A stretch of DNA of 64,000 nt from Aequorivita vitellina (lineage in GTDB: Bacteria; Bacteroidota; Bacteroidia; Flavobacteriales; Flavobacteriaceae). The notes under the pieces are model-generated. The model searched no databases and was not told where the DNA came from. It saw nothing but the letters and a program-made list of their open reading frames with translations. The DNA lies in assembly GCF_022008365.1 (NCBI RefSeq), contig NZ_JAIRBA010000009.1:45033-109032 (forward strand), given 5' to 3'. Within the stretch, counting starts at the first letter, position 1. Each line of letters begins with the position of its first letter. Below, piece by piece: positions 1 to 7,964 of this stretch. Position numbers and translations under genes: made by a program.

Positions 1-379
1 CGTTGAAAGCTGCTGAAGACAGCATATGCACCTCATCAATAATATAAACTTTGTATTTTCCTACCTGTGGTGGGATGCGAACTTGATCAATCAAATTCCG
101 GATATCGTCTACCGAGTTGTTGGATGCGGCATCTAATTCAAAAATATTGAATGCGAAGTCTTCATCTTCCTTTTCGGTACCGTCTTGATTTATTTTTTTG
201 GCAAGGATACGTGCGCAGGTTGTTTTGCCAACCCCACGTGGCCCCGTAAAAAGTAAAGCTTGGGCAAGGTGGTTGTTTTCTATGGCGTTTTCCAAAGTAT
301 TGGTAATGGCCTGTTGCCCAACTACGTCTTTAAAAACGGCGGGGCGGTACTTTCTGGCAGATACAATAAAGTGTTCCAT
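1..379 (-). CDS. dnaX: DNA polymerase III subunit gamma/tau, N-terminal part (runs off left edge)
   Basis: This is the clamp-loader ATPase of the replicative polymerase. Only the first 126 residues lie in the window, because the gene continues past base 1. The frame starts at an ATG at 379-377 with MEHFIVSARKYRP, the usual DnaX opening. A Walker A motif GPRGVGKT sits at residues 46-53 and the Walker B/DEVH stretch IIDEVHM at about 113-119. An acidic insert (residues about 65-75) follows the P-loop helix; I recall such inserts in Bacteroidetes DnaX. Divergent from rnpB. A -7-like box TATATTTG on the minus strand (390-397) is only about 10 bases from the ATG, so the leader would be very short. 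Identification is secure; the missing C-terminus cannot be judged. Confidence 0.96.
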   Translation of the reverse strand, partial: MEHFIVSARKYRPAVFKDVVGQQAITNTLENAIENNHLAQALLFTGPRGVGKTTCARILAKKINQDGTEKEDEDFAFNIFELDAASNNSVDDIRNLIDQVRIPPQVGKYKVYIIDEVHMLSSAAFN

Positions 380-389
380 AGTGCGGAAG

Positions 390-397
390 CAAATATA
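390..397 (-). promoter_or_regulatory. Candidate -7 element of dnaX
   Basis: On the minus strand these bases read TATATTTG, a perfect match to the Bacteroidetes -7 consensus TAnnTTTG. I see no TTG at the expected distance upstream, so only half the promoter is supported. The inferred transcription start would leave a leader of only a few bases before the dnaX ATG. Confidence 0.4.
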
Positions 398-461
398 AAG
401 ATGTACAACGGGTTTTAAAAAAATAGACGCTCGTATTTTACCAAATTTATTAACATTAACG

Positions 462-469
462 TACTTTTG
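462..469 (+). promoter_or_regulatory. Candidate -7 element of rnpB
   Basis: TACTTTTG matches TAnnTTTG and ends five bases before the first paired base of the RNase P RNA (474), which is where a transcription start would be expected. No clear -33 TTG is present at 17-23 bases upstream. Confidence 0.5.
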
Positions 470-470
470 C

Positions 471-817
471 GACGCAGGCCGCCTTATCGCTGAGACCCTT
501 GCTTTTGCGAGGGTTTAAGAGGAAAGTCCGGGCACCAAAGGGAAGCATAGCGGCTAACAGCCGTCGGGATCCCCGCTTACGCGAGGATTTCAGGACAAGT
601 GCAACAGAAAGAATGTACAGGTAATGCTGTAGTGAAATCAGGTAAACTCTATGCGGTGAAATGCCACGTAAACCTGTGACCCGATAGCTATCGGGAGAGG
701 GTTCCCGCCCGATGCAGGAGGGTAGGCAGATTGAGCGTGTGGGTAACTGCACGTCTAGATAAATGATAAGGTGCCGAACTAGTTTCGGTAACAGAACCCG
801 GCTTATAGGCCTGCTTT
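471..817 (+). ncRNA. rnpB: RNase P RNA (catalytic subunit of RNase P)
   Basis: This is the ribozyme that trims the 5' leader from tRNA precursors. The near-invariant P4/J3-4 segment GAGGAAAGTCCGGGC is at 519-533, and its partner ACAGAACCCGGCTTA is at 791-805. The terminal helix P1 is visible as GCAGGCC (474-480) pairing with GGCCTGC (808-814), which fixes both ends to within a few bases. A T-run (815-821) directly after P1 is the likely termination point and overlaps the stop codon of the convergent 129-residue gene. A -7 box lies just upstream. A 98-codon antisense frame inside it is an artefact. Confidence 0.96.
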
Positions 818-819
818 TT

Positions 820-1209
820 TTATAGCTTCGTTTGGGCTATGATTTCTAACATCCAATCTTTAGCAGCGCTCAATTTTTTAAAGGTTTGAAAGGGTATATG
901 TATAAAGAATTTTTCAAAATTTGCTATTTCCAAGGTTCTTTGACTTTTATAAACTATCGCAAACGCTACTAAGTGTGGAATCTGTCTAGTATATGACTTT
1001 GGCGATAAATTTCTGGAATAATCGTTTACCCTATTAGATATATAACCGAAAGATTGGTCTCCATAAAATTGTGATGCTAATTCTTGAATTTTAGCGACAT
1101 ACTCCTCATCCAGGGTAATGCCTTCGGCTGGGGTAGCAATCATATAGGTTTTGTAGAATTCAATTTTTACAAATTTTAATTCTATTAATTCTACCGGAAG
1201 TTCAAACAT
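820..1209 (-). CDS. Conserved hypothetical protein, 129 aa
   Basis: Function not recognised. The protein is soluble, without signal peptide or membrane segment, and of mixed alpha/beta character. Its beginning (MFELPVELIELKFVKIEFY) and its length suggest a compact SpoIIAA/STAS-like fold, but that is only an impression. It is the last gene of a minus-strand cluster, starting 8 bases after rsmD ends, so it is probably co-transcribed with rsmD and the DUF3822 gene. Its stop codon touches the T-run at the end of rnpB, which is transcribed toward it. Confidence 0.8.
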   Translation of the reverse strand: MFELPVELIELKFVKIEFYKTYMIATPAEGITLDEEYVAKIQELASQFYGDQSFGYISNRVNDYSRNLSPKSYTRQIPHLVAFAIVYKSQRTLEIANFEKFFIHIPFQTFKKLSAAKDWMLEIIAQTKL

Positions 1210-1217
1210 ACTACAAG

Positions 1218-1751
1218 TTACACAAAAAAGCTGAAAACGTTTCCACCGTATTTTCTCGCTTCGCTAAAGTTTGGTAAAGTAGAAAGGTCATTCTGTTTGG
1301 CGTGCTCAATTATTAAAAGTCCATCTTCATTTAAAAGATTTTTTTCGGCAACCTTAGAAACAATTTCTTCTAATTGTGAAGCGGTAAATTCATAAGGTGG
1401 GTCGGCAAAAATAACATCGTATTTACCCGAGACTTTTTCTAAATATTTGCCAACGTCTGTTTTTATAGCTGTTATGGGGAAGGTGAATTCTTCTGAAATT
1501 TTATTAATGTATTGCACACATCCTAGATGCGCATCAACCGCCGTTATGTGTGGCACGCCGCGCGAGGCAAATTCAAAACTAATATTTCCTGTTCCCGAAA
1601 AAAGATCTAATACTGAAAGTTCATCAAAAAAATAACGGACTCTTAAAATATTAAAAAGTGCTTCCTTTGCAAAATCGGTAGTAGGGCGAACTGGCAAATT
1701 TTTTGGAGCGGTTAATCTTCTTCCTTTGTGTGTGCCTGAAATTATTCGCAT
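1218..1751 (-). CDS. rsmD: 16S rRNA (guanine(966)-N(2))-methyltransferase RsmD
   Basis: RsmD uses S-adenosylmethionine to methylate N2 of G966 in 16S rRNA on the assembling small subunit. The 177-residue length fits the family. SAM-binding motif I DLFSGTG is at residues 49-55 and the catalytic motif DPPY of amino-methyltransferases at 117-120. The N-terminal MRIISGTHKGRRL, and RPTTDFAKEALFNIL at about 22-36, are also characteristic. The start ATG overlaps the stop of the upstream DUF3822 gene (TAATG), which indicates translational coupling. I recall this order, DUF3822 then rsmD, from many Bacteroidetes genomes. Confidence 0.95.
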   Translation of the reverse strand: MRIISGTHKGRRLTAPKNLPVRPTTDFAKEALFNILRVRYFFDELSVLDLFSGTGNISFEFASRGVPHITAVDAHLGCVQYINKISEEFTFPITAIKTDVGKYLEKVSGKYDVIFADPPYEFTASQLEEIVSKVAEKNLLNEDGLLIIEHAKQNDLSTLPNFSEARKYGGNVFSFFV

Positions 1752-2572
1752 TATTGTGCATTTTTTAAAATGAAATGATTGTGGGCTTTATCAGTACCTA
1801 ATTGGTAGTTGCTGTACTTGGTAGCATCTAAAAATTCGAGGTTGCGAATATACGTGTATGCAATTTTGTAATATTCATCTTCTTTGTCAATTTCTCCAAA
1901 AAGTATTACTGGAAGCGTATCTGGGTTTAAGTGGAGTTGTTCTAAGCAAAAAAGCGTGTAATATATAAAATCTTCGGGGGTTTTATATTGAAAGCTGTTG
2001 CAGAGTTGCAATTCGCCATTTTTTAAAATAATACAGTCGAAATTGTTTTTCTGAAAATGTAAAAACATTTTTGGAAGTGAATAGTTCTCTTTTTCGAGTA
2101 GGGTTTTTAGCATTACAGAAACGGAGTGATAGTAGCTGAAAGAACCGTATTTTTCGAAAAAAAAGTTATTGATATTCATAAACGGGATATAGACAACAAC
2201 AATGTTTTTGAGTTCAATAACATCGTGTGCCATATAATCATTAGCCAAAATCTTAGAGTTAAACTTTAAGTATTCGCTTGCCTTTGTTTCGTCAAACAGA
2301 GGAGCAGGTATTACACTGTAAATGGGCGAGCTATATACAACTGTTACTTGGGCAAAGTTTGTGTTTAGTTCGGCATTATTATACATAACAGCTTCAATGT
2401 CCATCAATATTTCTTCGGGTGTCGTGCTGTGATCAAGACTTTTTTCAACAAAAAATATAGGGTCTTCACTTGCAGGATTAGTCACCAAAAAAGAAAGCCC
2501 GTTCAAAGAAACTTGAACGGACAGTCTATTATGTACTTTGTTTTGTATGTTAGTTGACTTTTGCAGCATCAT
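1751..2572 (-). CDS. DUF3822 family protein
   Basis: A 273-residue cytoplasmic protein of the Bacteroidetes-specific DUF3822 family. Its function is unknown, although the family is thought to resemble the actin/ASKHA fold. The assignment rests on overall sequence feel (N-terminal LSVQVSLNGLSFLV, a typical DUF3822 opening) and on its position immediately upstream of rsmD. Its start lies inside the 3' end of the preceding gene (23-base overlap) and its stop overlaps the rsmD start, so the three genes form one tight operon. No catalytic motif is visible. The conserved link with rsmD hints at ribosome or RNA biology, but that is inference. Confidence 0.85.
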   Translation of the reverse strand: MMLQKSTNIQNKVHNRLSVQVSLNGLSFLVTNPASEDPIFFVEKSLDHSTTPEEILMDIEAVMYNNAELNTNFAQVTVVYSSPIYSVIPAPLFDETKASEYLKFNSKILANDYMAHDVIELKNIVVVYIPFMNINNFFFEKYGSFSYYHSVSVMLKTLLEKENYSLPKMFLHFQKNNFDCIILKNGELQLCNSFQYKTPEDFIYYTLFCLEQLHLNPDTLPVILFGEIDKEDEYYKIAYTYIRNLEFLDATKYSNYQLGTDKAHNHFILKNAQ

Positions 2573-3212
2573 AAATTTTGGGCCAGTTTCCAGAAGTATT
2601 TACTTCTTCTAGCGAGCCTACTTTAATATCGGGGCCATTAACACCATCAACAGATTGAACTTGAAGTTCTTGGGCTATTAAATCTGGATCTTGATCTGCC
2701 AAGATTACTTTTTTAGAAACTTTTGCTTCAAAAACTGAATAAGACACATCGTTTTTCTCAATTTTACCAGCTTTTAATTCAAATTTGGCATCAGTGTCCT
2801 CAACGGGAACATTCATCATAGTTTTATATCTATCGGTTCCGCCAAACAACGAATCTCTAACAGGTGTAAAACCTAATGTATCTATCAATGATTCTTCTAT
2901 GAAATATCCTTTGTCAATCCCATAAGCTTTATTTTTAGCAACATCGGCATAACTGGTATCGCGGCGTTGTGTTCGTGCAAATTTGGCCGTGTCGATAAAA
3001 CGCACCAAACTGTCCCAATCGCCAGTAAAACTACCGGTAATTTCTTTGTGGGCAAGCTCTGCGGCCTGTATATCTTTCAAATTTTTAATTACTTTGGCGT
3101 AGCGAGCCTCTTTAACTTTATTGAACTCAACTGGGCCCATTACCGAGTTATATAGCTTCCAACCAAGGAAGATGATGACAATCCAAAGAACAATCTGAAT
3201 TACTAATTTCAT
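2550..3212 (-). CDS. Membrane-anchored protein with pilin-like N-terminus
   Basis: A 220-residue protein of unknown function. Residues about 4-20 form one hydrophobic helix (LVIQIVLWIVIIFLGWKLY), followed by a Lys/Arg-rich amphipathic stretch and then a soluble domain facing the periplasm. The helix followed by a segment ending in TGSFTGDWDSL at about 60-70 recalls type IV pilin or pseudopilin architecture, but no prepilin peptidase site (G followed by F/M-x3-E) is seen, so this is only a resemblance. It is the first gene of the cluster with DUF3822 and rsmD and overlaps the DUF3822 gene by 23 bases. Confidence 0.8.
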   Translation of the reverse strand: MKLVIQIVLWIVIIFLGWKLYNSVMGPVEFNKVKEARYAKVIKNLKDIQAAELAHKEITGSFTGDWDSLVRFIDTAKFARTQRRDTSYADVAKNKAYGIDKGYFIEESLIDTLGFTPVRDSLFGGTDRYKTMMNVPVEDTDAKFELKAGKIEKNDVSYSVFEAKVSKKVILADQDPDLIAQELQVQSVDGVNGPDIKVGSLEEVNTSGNWPKIYDAAKVN

Positions 3213-3340
3213 TATTGATATTATTTAAGTGTTGATTTTACTAAAAGGTCTATCGCAAATCTACAATTTTTTTTTGTTCACAAAAGTATATTGCGAAAAA
3301 ATCATACCTATCTTTAAACCCTCATAGTTAGCAGCAAATA

Positions 3341-4762
3341 ATGAATGTATCAGAATTTTACAGTTTTTTAAAAAATGATTTTCCGCATAAAACCACCACA
3401 ACGCAGGATATTGCGCTCCAACTTTTGGCAAAATTTGTGCTGAGCTCCAACAAAAATGAAACGTTTTTATTGAAAGGATATGCTGGAACGGGGAAGACAA
3501 CCATCGTGGGGGCATTGGTAAAAAACTTGTCTAAAATTAAAAAGCGCTCTGTACTACTGGCCCCCACCGGAAGAGCAGCAAAGGTAATTAGCAACTATTC
3601 AAAAAAACAGGCGTTTACAATTCATAAAAAAATATATTTTCCAAAACGTGAAAAAGGCGCTGTGTCTTTTTCGCTTCAACAAAATAAACATCGCGACACT
3701 ATTTTTATTGTAGATGAAGCTTCGATGATTCCCGATATAAATCAAGACTCCAGATTGTTTGAAAACGGTTCATTGTTAGACGATTTAATGCAATATGTGT
3801 ACAGCGGAAATAACTGTAAATTACTTTTAATTGGCGATTCGGCTCAATTACCGCCCGTACATTTGGATATTAGCCCAGCCTTAGATGCGGCTTTACTCGA
3901 AAATCAATATAACCGTGAAGTTATAAAGTTAGAGCTAAATGAAGTGGTGCGGCAACAAATAGACAGCGGTATATTAGAAAATGCAACCCTAATTAGGGAG
4001 CGATTGGATGATGAACTCTATGAAGCATTTAAATTTTCTGGCATTAATTTTCCCGACATTATTCGGCCGGTCGATGGACAGGAAATTATGGACGCAATTA
4101 ACGATAGTTACTCGGCCTTGGGGAACGAAGACACGGTAATTATTGTTCGTTCAAACAAGAGAGCTAATCTGTACAATCAAAGCATTCGAGAACGTATTCT
4201 TTTTCAGGAATCGGAACTTTCATCGGGCGATTATTTAATGGTCGTGAAGAATAATTACTTTTGGGTAGATAATACAAGCGAAGCTGGTTTTGTTGCCAAT
4301 GGCGATATTGTAGAGATTCTGGAAATTTTTGCATTTAAAGAATTGTACGGTTTTCGTTTTGCTGAAGTAAAATTGCGAATGGTAGATTACCCAAATATGA
4401 AACCTTTGGAAACCGTGCTACTTTTAGACACGCTTACTTCCGAAACTCCATCACTTACTTATGACGATTCAAATAAATTGTACCAGGAAGTTATGAAGGA
4501 TTATGCAACTGAAAAATCGAAGTACAAAAAATTTCTGGCCGTAAAAAACAATAAATACTTTAACGCGCTTCAAGTGAAATTCAGTTATGCTATAACGTGT
4601 CATAAATCGCAAGGAGGGCAGTGGAATACAGTTTTTGTGGAACAACCTTACTTACCCAACGGTATAGATAGAGAATACCTGCGATGGCTTTACACAGCCA
4701 TTACGCGTGCGCAAGAAAAGCTATATTTAATAGGATTTAAAGATGAATTTTTTAGAGAATAA
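3341..4762 (+). CDS. RecD/Dda-like superfamily 1 DNA helicase
   Basis: An ATP-dependent DNA helicase or translocase of superfamily 1, 473 residues. Walker A GYAGTGKT is at residues 46-53 and motif Ia LLAPTGRAA at about 72-80. The Walker B motif DEAS is at 125-128 and motif III GDSAQLPPV at about 166-174. The C-terminal UvrD_C_2 domain carries CHKSQG (420-425) and YTAITRA (451-457). This matches the short RecD-like proteins of Bacteroidetes, not full RecD2 or the RecBCD subunit. It stands alone on the plus strand with no recB or recC beside it, so a role in recombination or fork repair is inferred from the family. TATCTTTA at about 3308 is a weak -7 candidate. Confidence 0.9.
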   Translation: MNVSEFYSFLKNDFPHKTTTTQDIALQLLAKFVLSSNKNETFLLKGYAGTGKTTIVGALVKNLSKIKKRSVLLAPTGRAAKVISNYSKKQAFTIHKKIYFPKREKGAVSFSLQQNKHRDTIFIVDEASMIPDINQDSRLFENGSLLDDLMQYVYSGNNCKLLLIGDSAQLPPVHLDISPALDAALLENQYNREVIKLELNEVVRQQIDSGILENATLIRERLDDELYEAFKFSGINFPDIIRPVDGQEIMDAINDSYSALGNEDTVIIVRSNKRANLYNQSIRERILFQESELSSGDYLMVVKNNYFWVDNTSEAGFVANGDIVEILEIFAFKELYGFRFAEVKLRMVDYPNMKPLETVLLLDTLTSETPSLTYDDSNKLYQEVMKDYATEKSKYKKFLAVKNNKYFNALQVKFSYAITCHKSQGGQWNTVFVEQPYLPNGIDREYLRWLYTAITRAQEKLYLIGFKDEFFRE

Positions 4763-4797
4763 TGTAGCGAGATTAGATAGACAGATAAATCTTCGTG

Positions 4798-4816
4798 CAA
4801 GGTTTTAAAAACCTTG
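4798..4816. repeat. Short palindrome CAAGGTTTT/AAAACCTTG
   Basis: The 9-base arms CAAGGTTTT and AAAACCTTG lie almost back to back (one extra A), between the RecD-like helicase gene and the DUF4126 gene. The flanking TAGGTTT has no T-run typical of a terminator. I have the impression that similar elements are scattered between genes in flavobacterial genomes, but only one copy was noticed here. Confidence 0.4.
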
Positions 4817-4838
4817 TAGGTTTAACACTAAGTGAATT

Positions 4839-5417
4839 ATGCAAACCTTCAATGTAATATTAAGTATTTTCTTAGGTATTGGTCTCGCTGCGGCGGTGGG
4901 TTTTCGCGTGTTTTTACCGTTATTAATTTTGAGTTTGGCAGGTTATTTCAATGTAATTCCGTTGAACGAAAGCTGGCAATGGATTGGTAGTCTTCCGGCC
5001 GTAATTACAATGGCTGTGGCAACGGTAGTTGAAATTTTTGGGTATTATATTCCGTGGTTTGATAATTTACTGGATACAATTGCGTTACCATTGGCAACTT
5101 TGGCAGGTACCGCAATAATGGTTGCAACCGTTACAGATTTAAGCCCGGGTGTTACTTGGACCTTGGCAATTATTGCAGGCGGAGGAACTGCAGCAACAAT
5201 AAAAGGCAATACTACTGCAGCCAGAATAACCTCAAGTACCACTACCGGTGGTTTTGCAAACCCCGTATTAACTACTGTAGAAACGGGCACTTCAATTGTA
5301 ATGGCGGTGGCTTCTATCTTTGTTCCTATTATTGCCTTTGTTTTAGTGTTATTTCTTTTTTTCGTAATATTTAGATTTTATAAAAAGCTTCGTAAAAAAG
5401 ACGCCCCAAGAACATAA
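4839..5417 (+). CDS. DUF4126 family membrane protein
   Basis: A 192-residue inner-membrane protein of the DUF4126 family, function unknown. Hydrophobic segments lie at about 5-35, 50-70, 80-100, 105-120 and 148-180, with glycine-rich turns and the GFRVFLPLL motif at about 21-29 near the first helix. The C-terminus is a basic cytoplasmic tail (RFYKKLRKKDAPRT). It is 36 bases upstream of the KdsB-KdnB fusion on the same strand and could be co-transcribed, but nothing in the sequence links it to lipopolysaccharide synthesis. Confidence 0.85.
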   Translation: MQTFNVILSIFLGIGLAAAVGFRVFLPLLILSLAGYFNVIPLNESWQWIGSLPAVITMAVATVVEIFGYYIPWFDNLLDTIALPLATLAGTAIMVATVTDLSPGVTWTLAIIAGGGTAATIKGNTTAARITSSTTTGGFANPVLTTVETGTSIVMAVASIFVPIIAFVLVLFLFFVIFRFYKKLRKKDAPRT

Positions 5418-5453
5418 TCTTCTTATTTTTGAATTCAATTTAAAAACTTCGAC

Positions 5454-7283
5454 TTGAAAATAATAGCAATGATTCCCGCGCGTTACGGTGCATCGCGTTT
5501 TCCTGGAAAATTGATGCAAGATTTAGCAGGCAAACCTGTAATAGTACGTACTTACGAAGCTGCAAAAGCCACCAATCTCTTTGATGAGGTTTTTGTAGTT
5601 ACTGATAGCGACATAATTTTCAAAGAAATAGAAGCCTTTGGTGGAAAGGCAATCATGAGCCAAAAAGAACACGATTGCGGTAGCGACCGCATTGCCGAAG
5701 CCGTTGAAAACTTAGATGTAGATATAGTGGTAAACGTTCAGGGCGACGAACCATTTACCAGTAGAGAAGGACTGGAAAAAGTGTTGGCAGTGTTTAATGA
5801 ACCAGATGCTGCTAAAATTGACTTAGCTTCACTAATGACCGAAATCCACGACTGGAAAGAGATTAGCGACCCAAACTGTGTAAAGGTTATTGTAGATAAA
5901 GACAATTTTGCTCTGTATTTTTCGCGCTCGCCTATTCCATATCCGCGCGATAAAAATGTAGCACTTCAATATTATAAACACAAAGGTATCTACGCCTTCA
6001 GAAAGCAAGCGATAATGGATTTTTACCGTTTGCCAATGCGTTCATTGGAAGCTGTAGAAAAGATTGAATGCATCCGATATCTGGAATACGGGAAAAATAT
6101 TAAAATGGTGGTATCTAACACTACAGGCGTTGAAATAGACACGCCCGAAGATCTTGCCAGAGCCAATAGATTACTAAAAGATAAGTCTGAAGATACCGTC
6201 AACAATAAGTTTCGTAATTTTCCTATGGTTCCGAAAGTGGTTTTTGGCGAAGGGTGTTTTGATCAACTGAGCACAATTCTCACTTCCCAAAAGCAGGAAA
6301 AAGCACCATTTATTTATTTGGTGGACGATACTTTTAAAAATAACACGCAATTTTTAGATAGAATTAATCTTCGATTTAACGACAAGTTGCTATTTGTTTC
6401 GGCAGATGAAGAACCCAAAACGAGACAGGTTGATGAAATGGTTAAAAACATTAAAACCGAATTTACGTATTTGCCATCGGGTATAATTGGCATTGGAGGA
6501 GGAACAGTAATGGATTTGGCAAAAGCGGTAGCCATTATGCTCAATAATAAAGGAAGCGCTGCAGATTATCAAGGTTGGGATTTGGTGAAGAAAAAAGCAG
6601 TGTACCACGTAGGAATTCCAACTATTTCGGGAACAGGCGCCGAAGTTTCTCGTACAACCGTACTTACAGGCCCTGTGCGAAAACTGGGTATTAACAGCGA
6701 TTTTACTCCTTTTGATCAAGTGGTTCTTGATCCGCAGCTTACCAAAGGCGTTCCAAAAAACCAGTGGTTCTTTACTGGCATGGATTGTTTTATTCACTGT
6801 GTTGAATCTTTAAATGGCACTTTTTTAAACGCTTTTAGCCAGAGTTATGGCGAAAAAGCGTACGAGCTTTGTTTAGAGATTTTTCTTGGCGATTCACTTT
6901 CTGAAGAAGAATCGCGCGCCAAACTTATGATGGCTTCGTGGCATGGTGGAATGAGTATTGCATATTCGCAAGTAGGAGTGGCGCACGCAATGAGCTATGG
7001 CCTTGGTTACGTTTTAGGAACCAAACACGGAGTAGGCAATTGTATTGTTTTTCAGCATTTAAAGGAATTTTACCCCAAAGATGTGGCTTTGTTTGAACAA
7101 ATGGTAGCCAAACACAACATTCAAATTCCGCAAGGAATATGTAAAGATCTTACTTCGGATCAAATGGACACGATGATTACAGTAGCTTTAGGAATGGTTC
7201 CACTTTGGGAAAATGCACTTGGCACTAATTGGCAAGAGGTGATAACTCCAGAAAAACTAAAAGCGCTGTATTTAAAAATGTAG
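5454..7283 (+). CDS. kdsB: Fused CMP-Kdo(8N) synthetase (KdsB) and iron-type alcohol dehydrogenase / Kdo 8-oxidase (KdnB-like)
   Basis: One 609-residue reading frame holds two enzymes. Residues 1-240 are a KdsB cytidylyltransferase, which activates Kdo or 8-amino-Kdo with CTP for transfer to lipid A. Its signatures are [12 protein letters not shown] at 8-19, NVQGDEP at 94-100 and [12 protein letters not shown] at 202-213. Residues about 258-609 are a group III (iron-type) alcohol dehydrogenase with the NAD(P) motif GGGT at 348-351, [10 protein letters not shown] at 392-401 and likely metal ligands D444, H448, H511 and H525. The linker is about residues 243-257. In Shewanella the separate protein KdnB oxidises C8 of Kdo before KdnA transaminates it to 8-amino-Kdo, so this fusion suggests the same modification. 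No aminotransferase gene is nearby. Translation starts at TTG; the next in-frame ATG would remove part of the CTP site. Confidence 0.9.
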   Translation: MKIIAMIPARYGASRFPGKLMQDLAGKPVIVRTYEAAKATNLFDEVFVVTDSDIIFKEIEAFGGKAIMSQKEHDCGSDRIAEAVENLDVDIVVNVQGDEPFTSREGLEKVLAVFNEPDAAKIDLASLMTEIHDWKEISDPNCVKVIVDKDNFALYFSRSPIPYPRDKNVALQYYKHKGIYAFRKQAIMDFYRLPMRSLEAVEKIECIRYLEYGKNIKMVVSNTTGVEIDTPEDLARANRLLKDKSEDTVNNKFRNFPMVPKVVFGEGCFDQLSTILTSQKQEKAPFIYLVDDTFKNNTQFLDRINLRFNDKLLFVSADEEPKTRQVDEMVKNIKTEFTYLPSGIIGIGGGTVMDLAKAVAIMLNNKGSAADYQGWDLVKKKAVYHVGIPTISGTGAEVSRTTVLTGPVRKLGINSDFTPFDQVVLDPQLTKGVPKNQWFFTGMDCFIHCVESLNGTFLNAFSQSYGEKAYELCLEIFLGDSLSEEESRAKLMMASWHGGMSIAYSQVGVAHAMSYGLGYVLGTKHGVGNCIVFQHLKEFYPKDVALFEQMVAKHNIQIPQGICKDLTSDQMDTMITVALGMVPLWENALGTNWQEVITPEKLKALYLKM

Positions 7284-7300
7284 CAAACCCCACACGAATT

Positions 7301-7852
7301 ATGGGACTTACAAAATTTATTTTTGAAAAAGTAATGGGATGGAAAATTGAAGGTTCTTTTGACCCTACGGTTAAGAAGGCTGTTATAATTGTTGTTCCGC
7401 ATACCAGTTGGCACGATTTCTATTTGGGGTTATTTACACGACGCCTAACTAAAGTTAAAATTAATTACATTGCTAAAAAAGAACTTTTTGTGTGGCCTAT
7501 TGGGTGGTATTTTCGATGGACTGGCGGCGTTAAATTAGATAGGACCCCCGGGCAGAATAAAGTTGAAGCAATTGCCGAGTTGTTTAATGACAAAGAAGAA
7601 TTTCGATTGGCACTTTCTCCCGAAGGTACGCGTAAAAAAGTTGCAACTTGGAAGACGGGTTTTTATTATATGGCTTTAGCAGCCAAAGTGCCTATAATTT
7701 GCGTAGCATTTAATTATGGATCAAAAAAAATAAGTATAGGCAATCCTTTTTTTCCAAGTGGAGACATTGCATCAGATATACCAAAACTTCGTTCGTTTTA
7801 CAAGGGTGTTATTGGAAAAAATAAAGCGTATTCCTATGATATTGAAATGTAA
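7301..7852 (+). CDS. 1-acyl-sn-glycerol-3-phosphate acyltransferase family protein (PlsC-like)
   Basis: A 183-residue acyltransferase of the PlsC/LPLAT fold. The catalytic H-x4-D motif is HTSWHD at residues 34-39 and the phosphate-binding PEGTR at 107-111. There is no strong membrane anchor and the protein is shorter than typical PlsC (about 240), as in the small flavobacterial versions. I chose the ATG at 7301 because an upstream in-frame start (7229) would overlap the preceding gene by 55 bases and add a hydrophilic stretch unlike the family. It begins 17 bases after the KdsB-KdnB gene, so it is probably in the same transcript. The acceptor could be lysophosphatidate or an envelope lipid; the sequence does not decide. 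Confidence 0.85.
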   Translation: MGLTKFIFEKVMGWKIEGSFDPTVKKAVIIVVPHTSWHDFYLGLFTRRLTKVKINYIAKKELFVWPIGWYFRWTGGVKLDRTPGQNKVEAIAELFNDKEEFRLALSPEGTRKKVATWKTGFYYMALAAKVPIICVAFNYGSKKISIGNPFFPSGDIASDIPKLRSFYKGVIGKNKAYSYDIEM

Positions 7853-7964
7853 ATTTTCGTCTCGCGCCCAATCATTAATTTGTTGTTAAATATTAGTTAA
7901 GCATTCAAAAAATGTGGCATTATTTTGAATCTTAATATTAATTATGCATAAAAAATATAAAACT

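Noticed and set aside
456..752. A 98-codon minus-strand frame over 456-752
   Set aside because: It runs antisense through the RNase P RNA, whose P1 helix and conserved P4 sequences are unmistakable. No protein-like features.
4763..4838. Palindrome at 4798-4816 as a terminator for the RecD-like gene
   Set aside because: No T-run follows the stem on the plus strand, so it was listed only as a short repeat.
7229..7300. Longer start for the acyltransferase at 7229
   Set aside because: It overlaps the KdsB-KdnB gene by 55 bases and adds a basic stretch not seen in the family. The ATG at 7301 is preferred.
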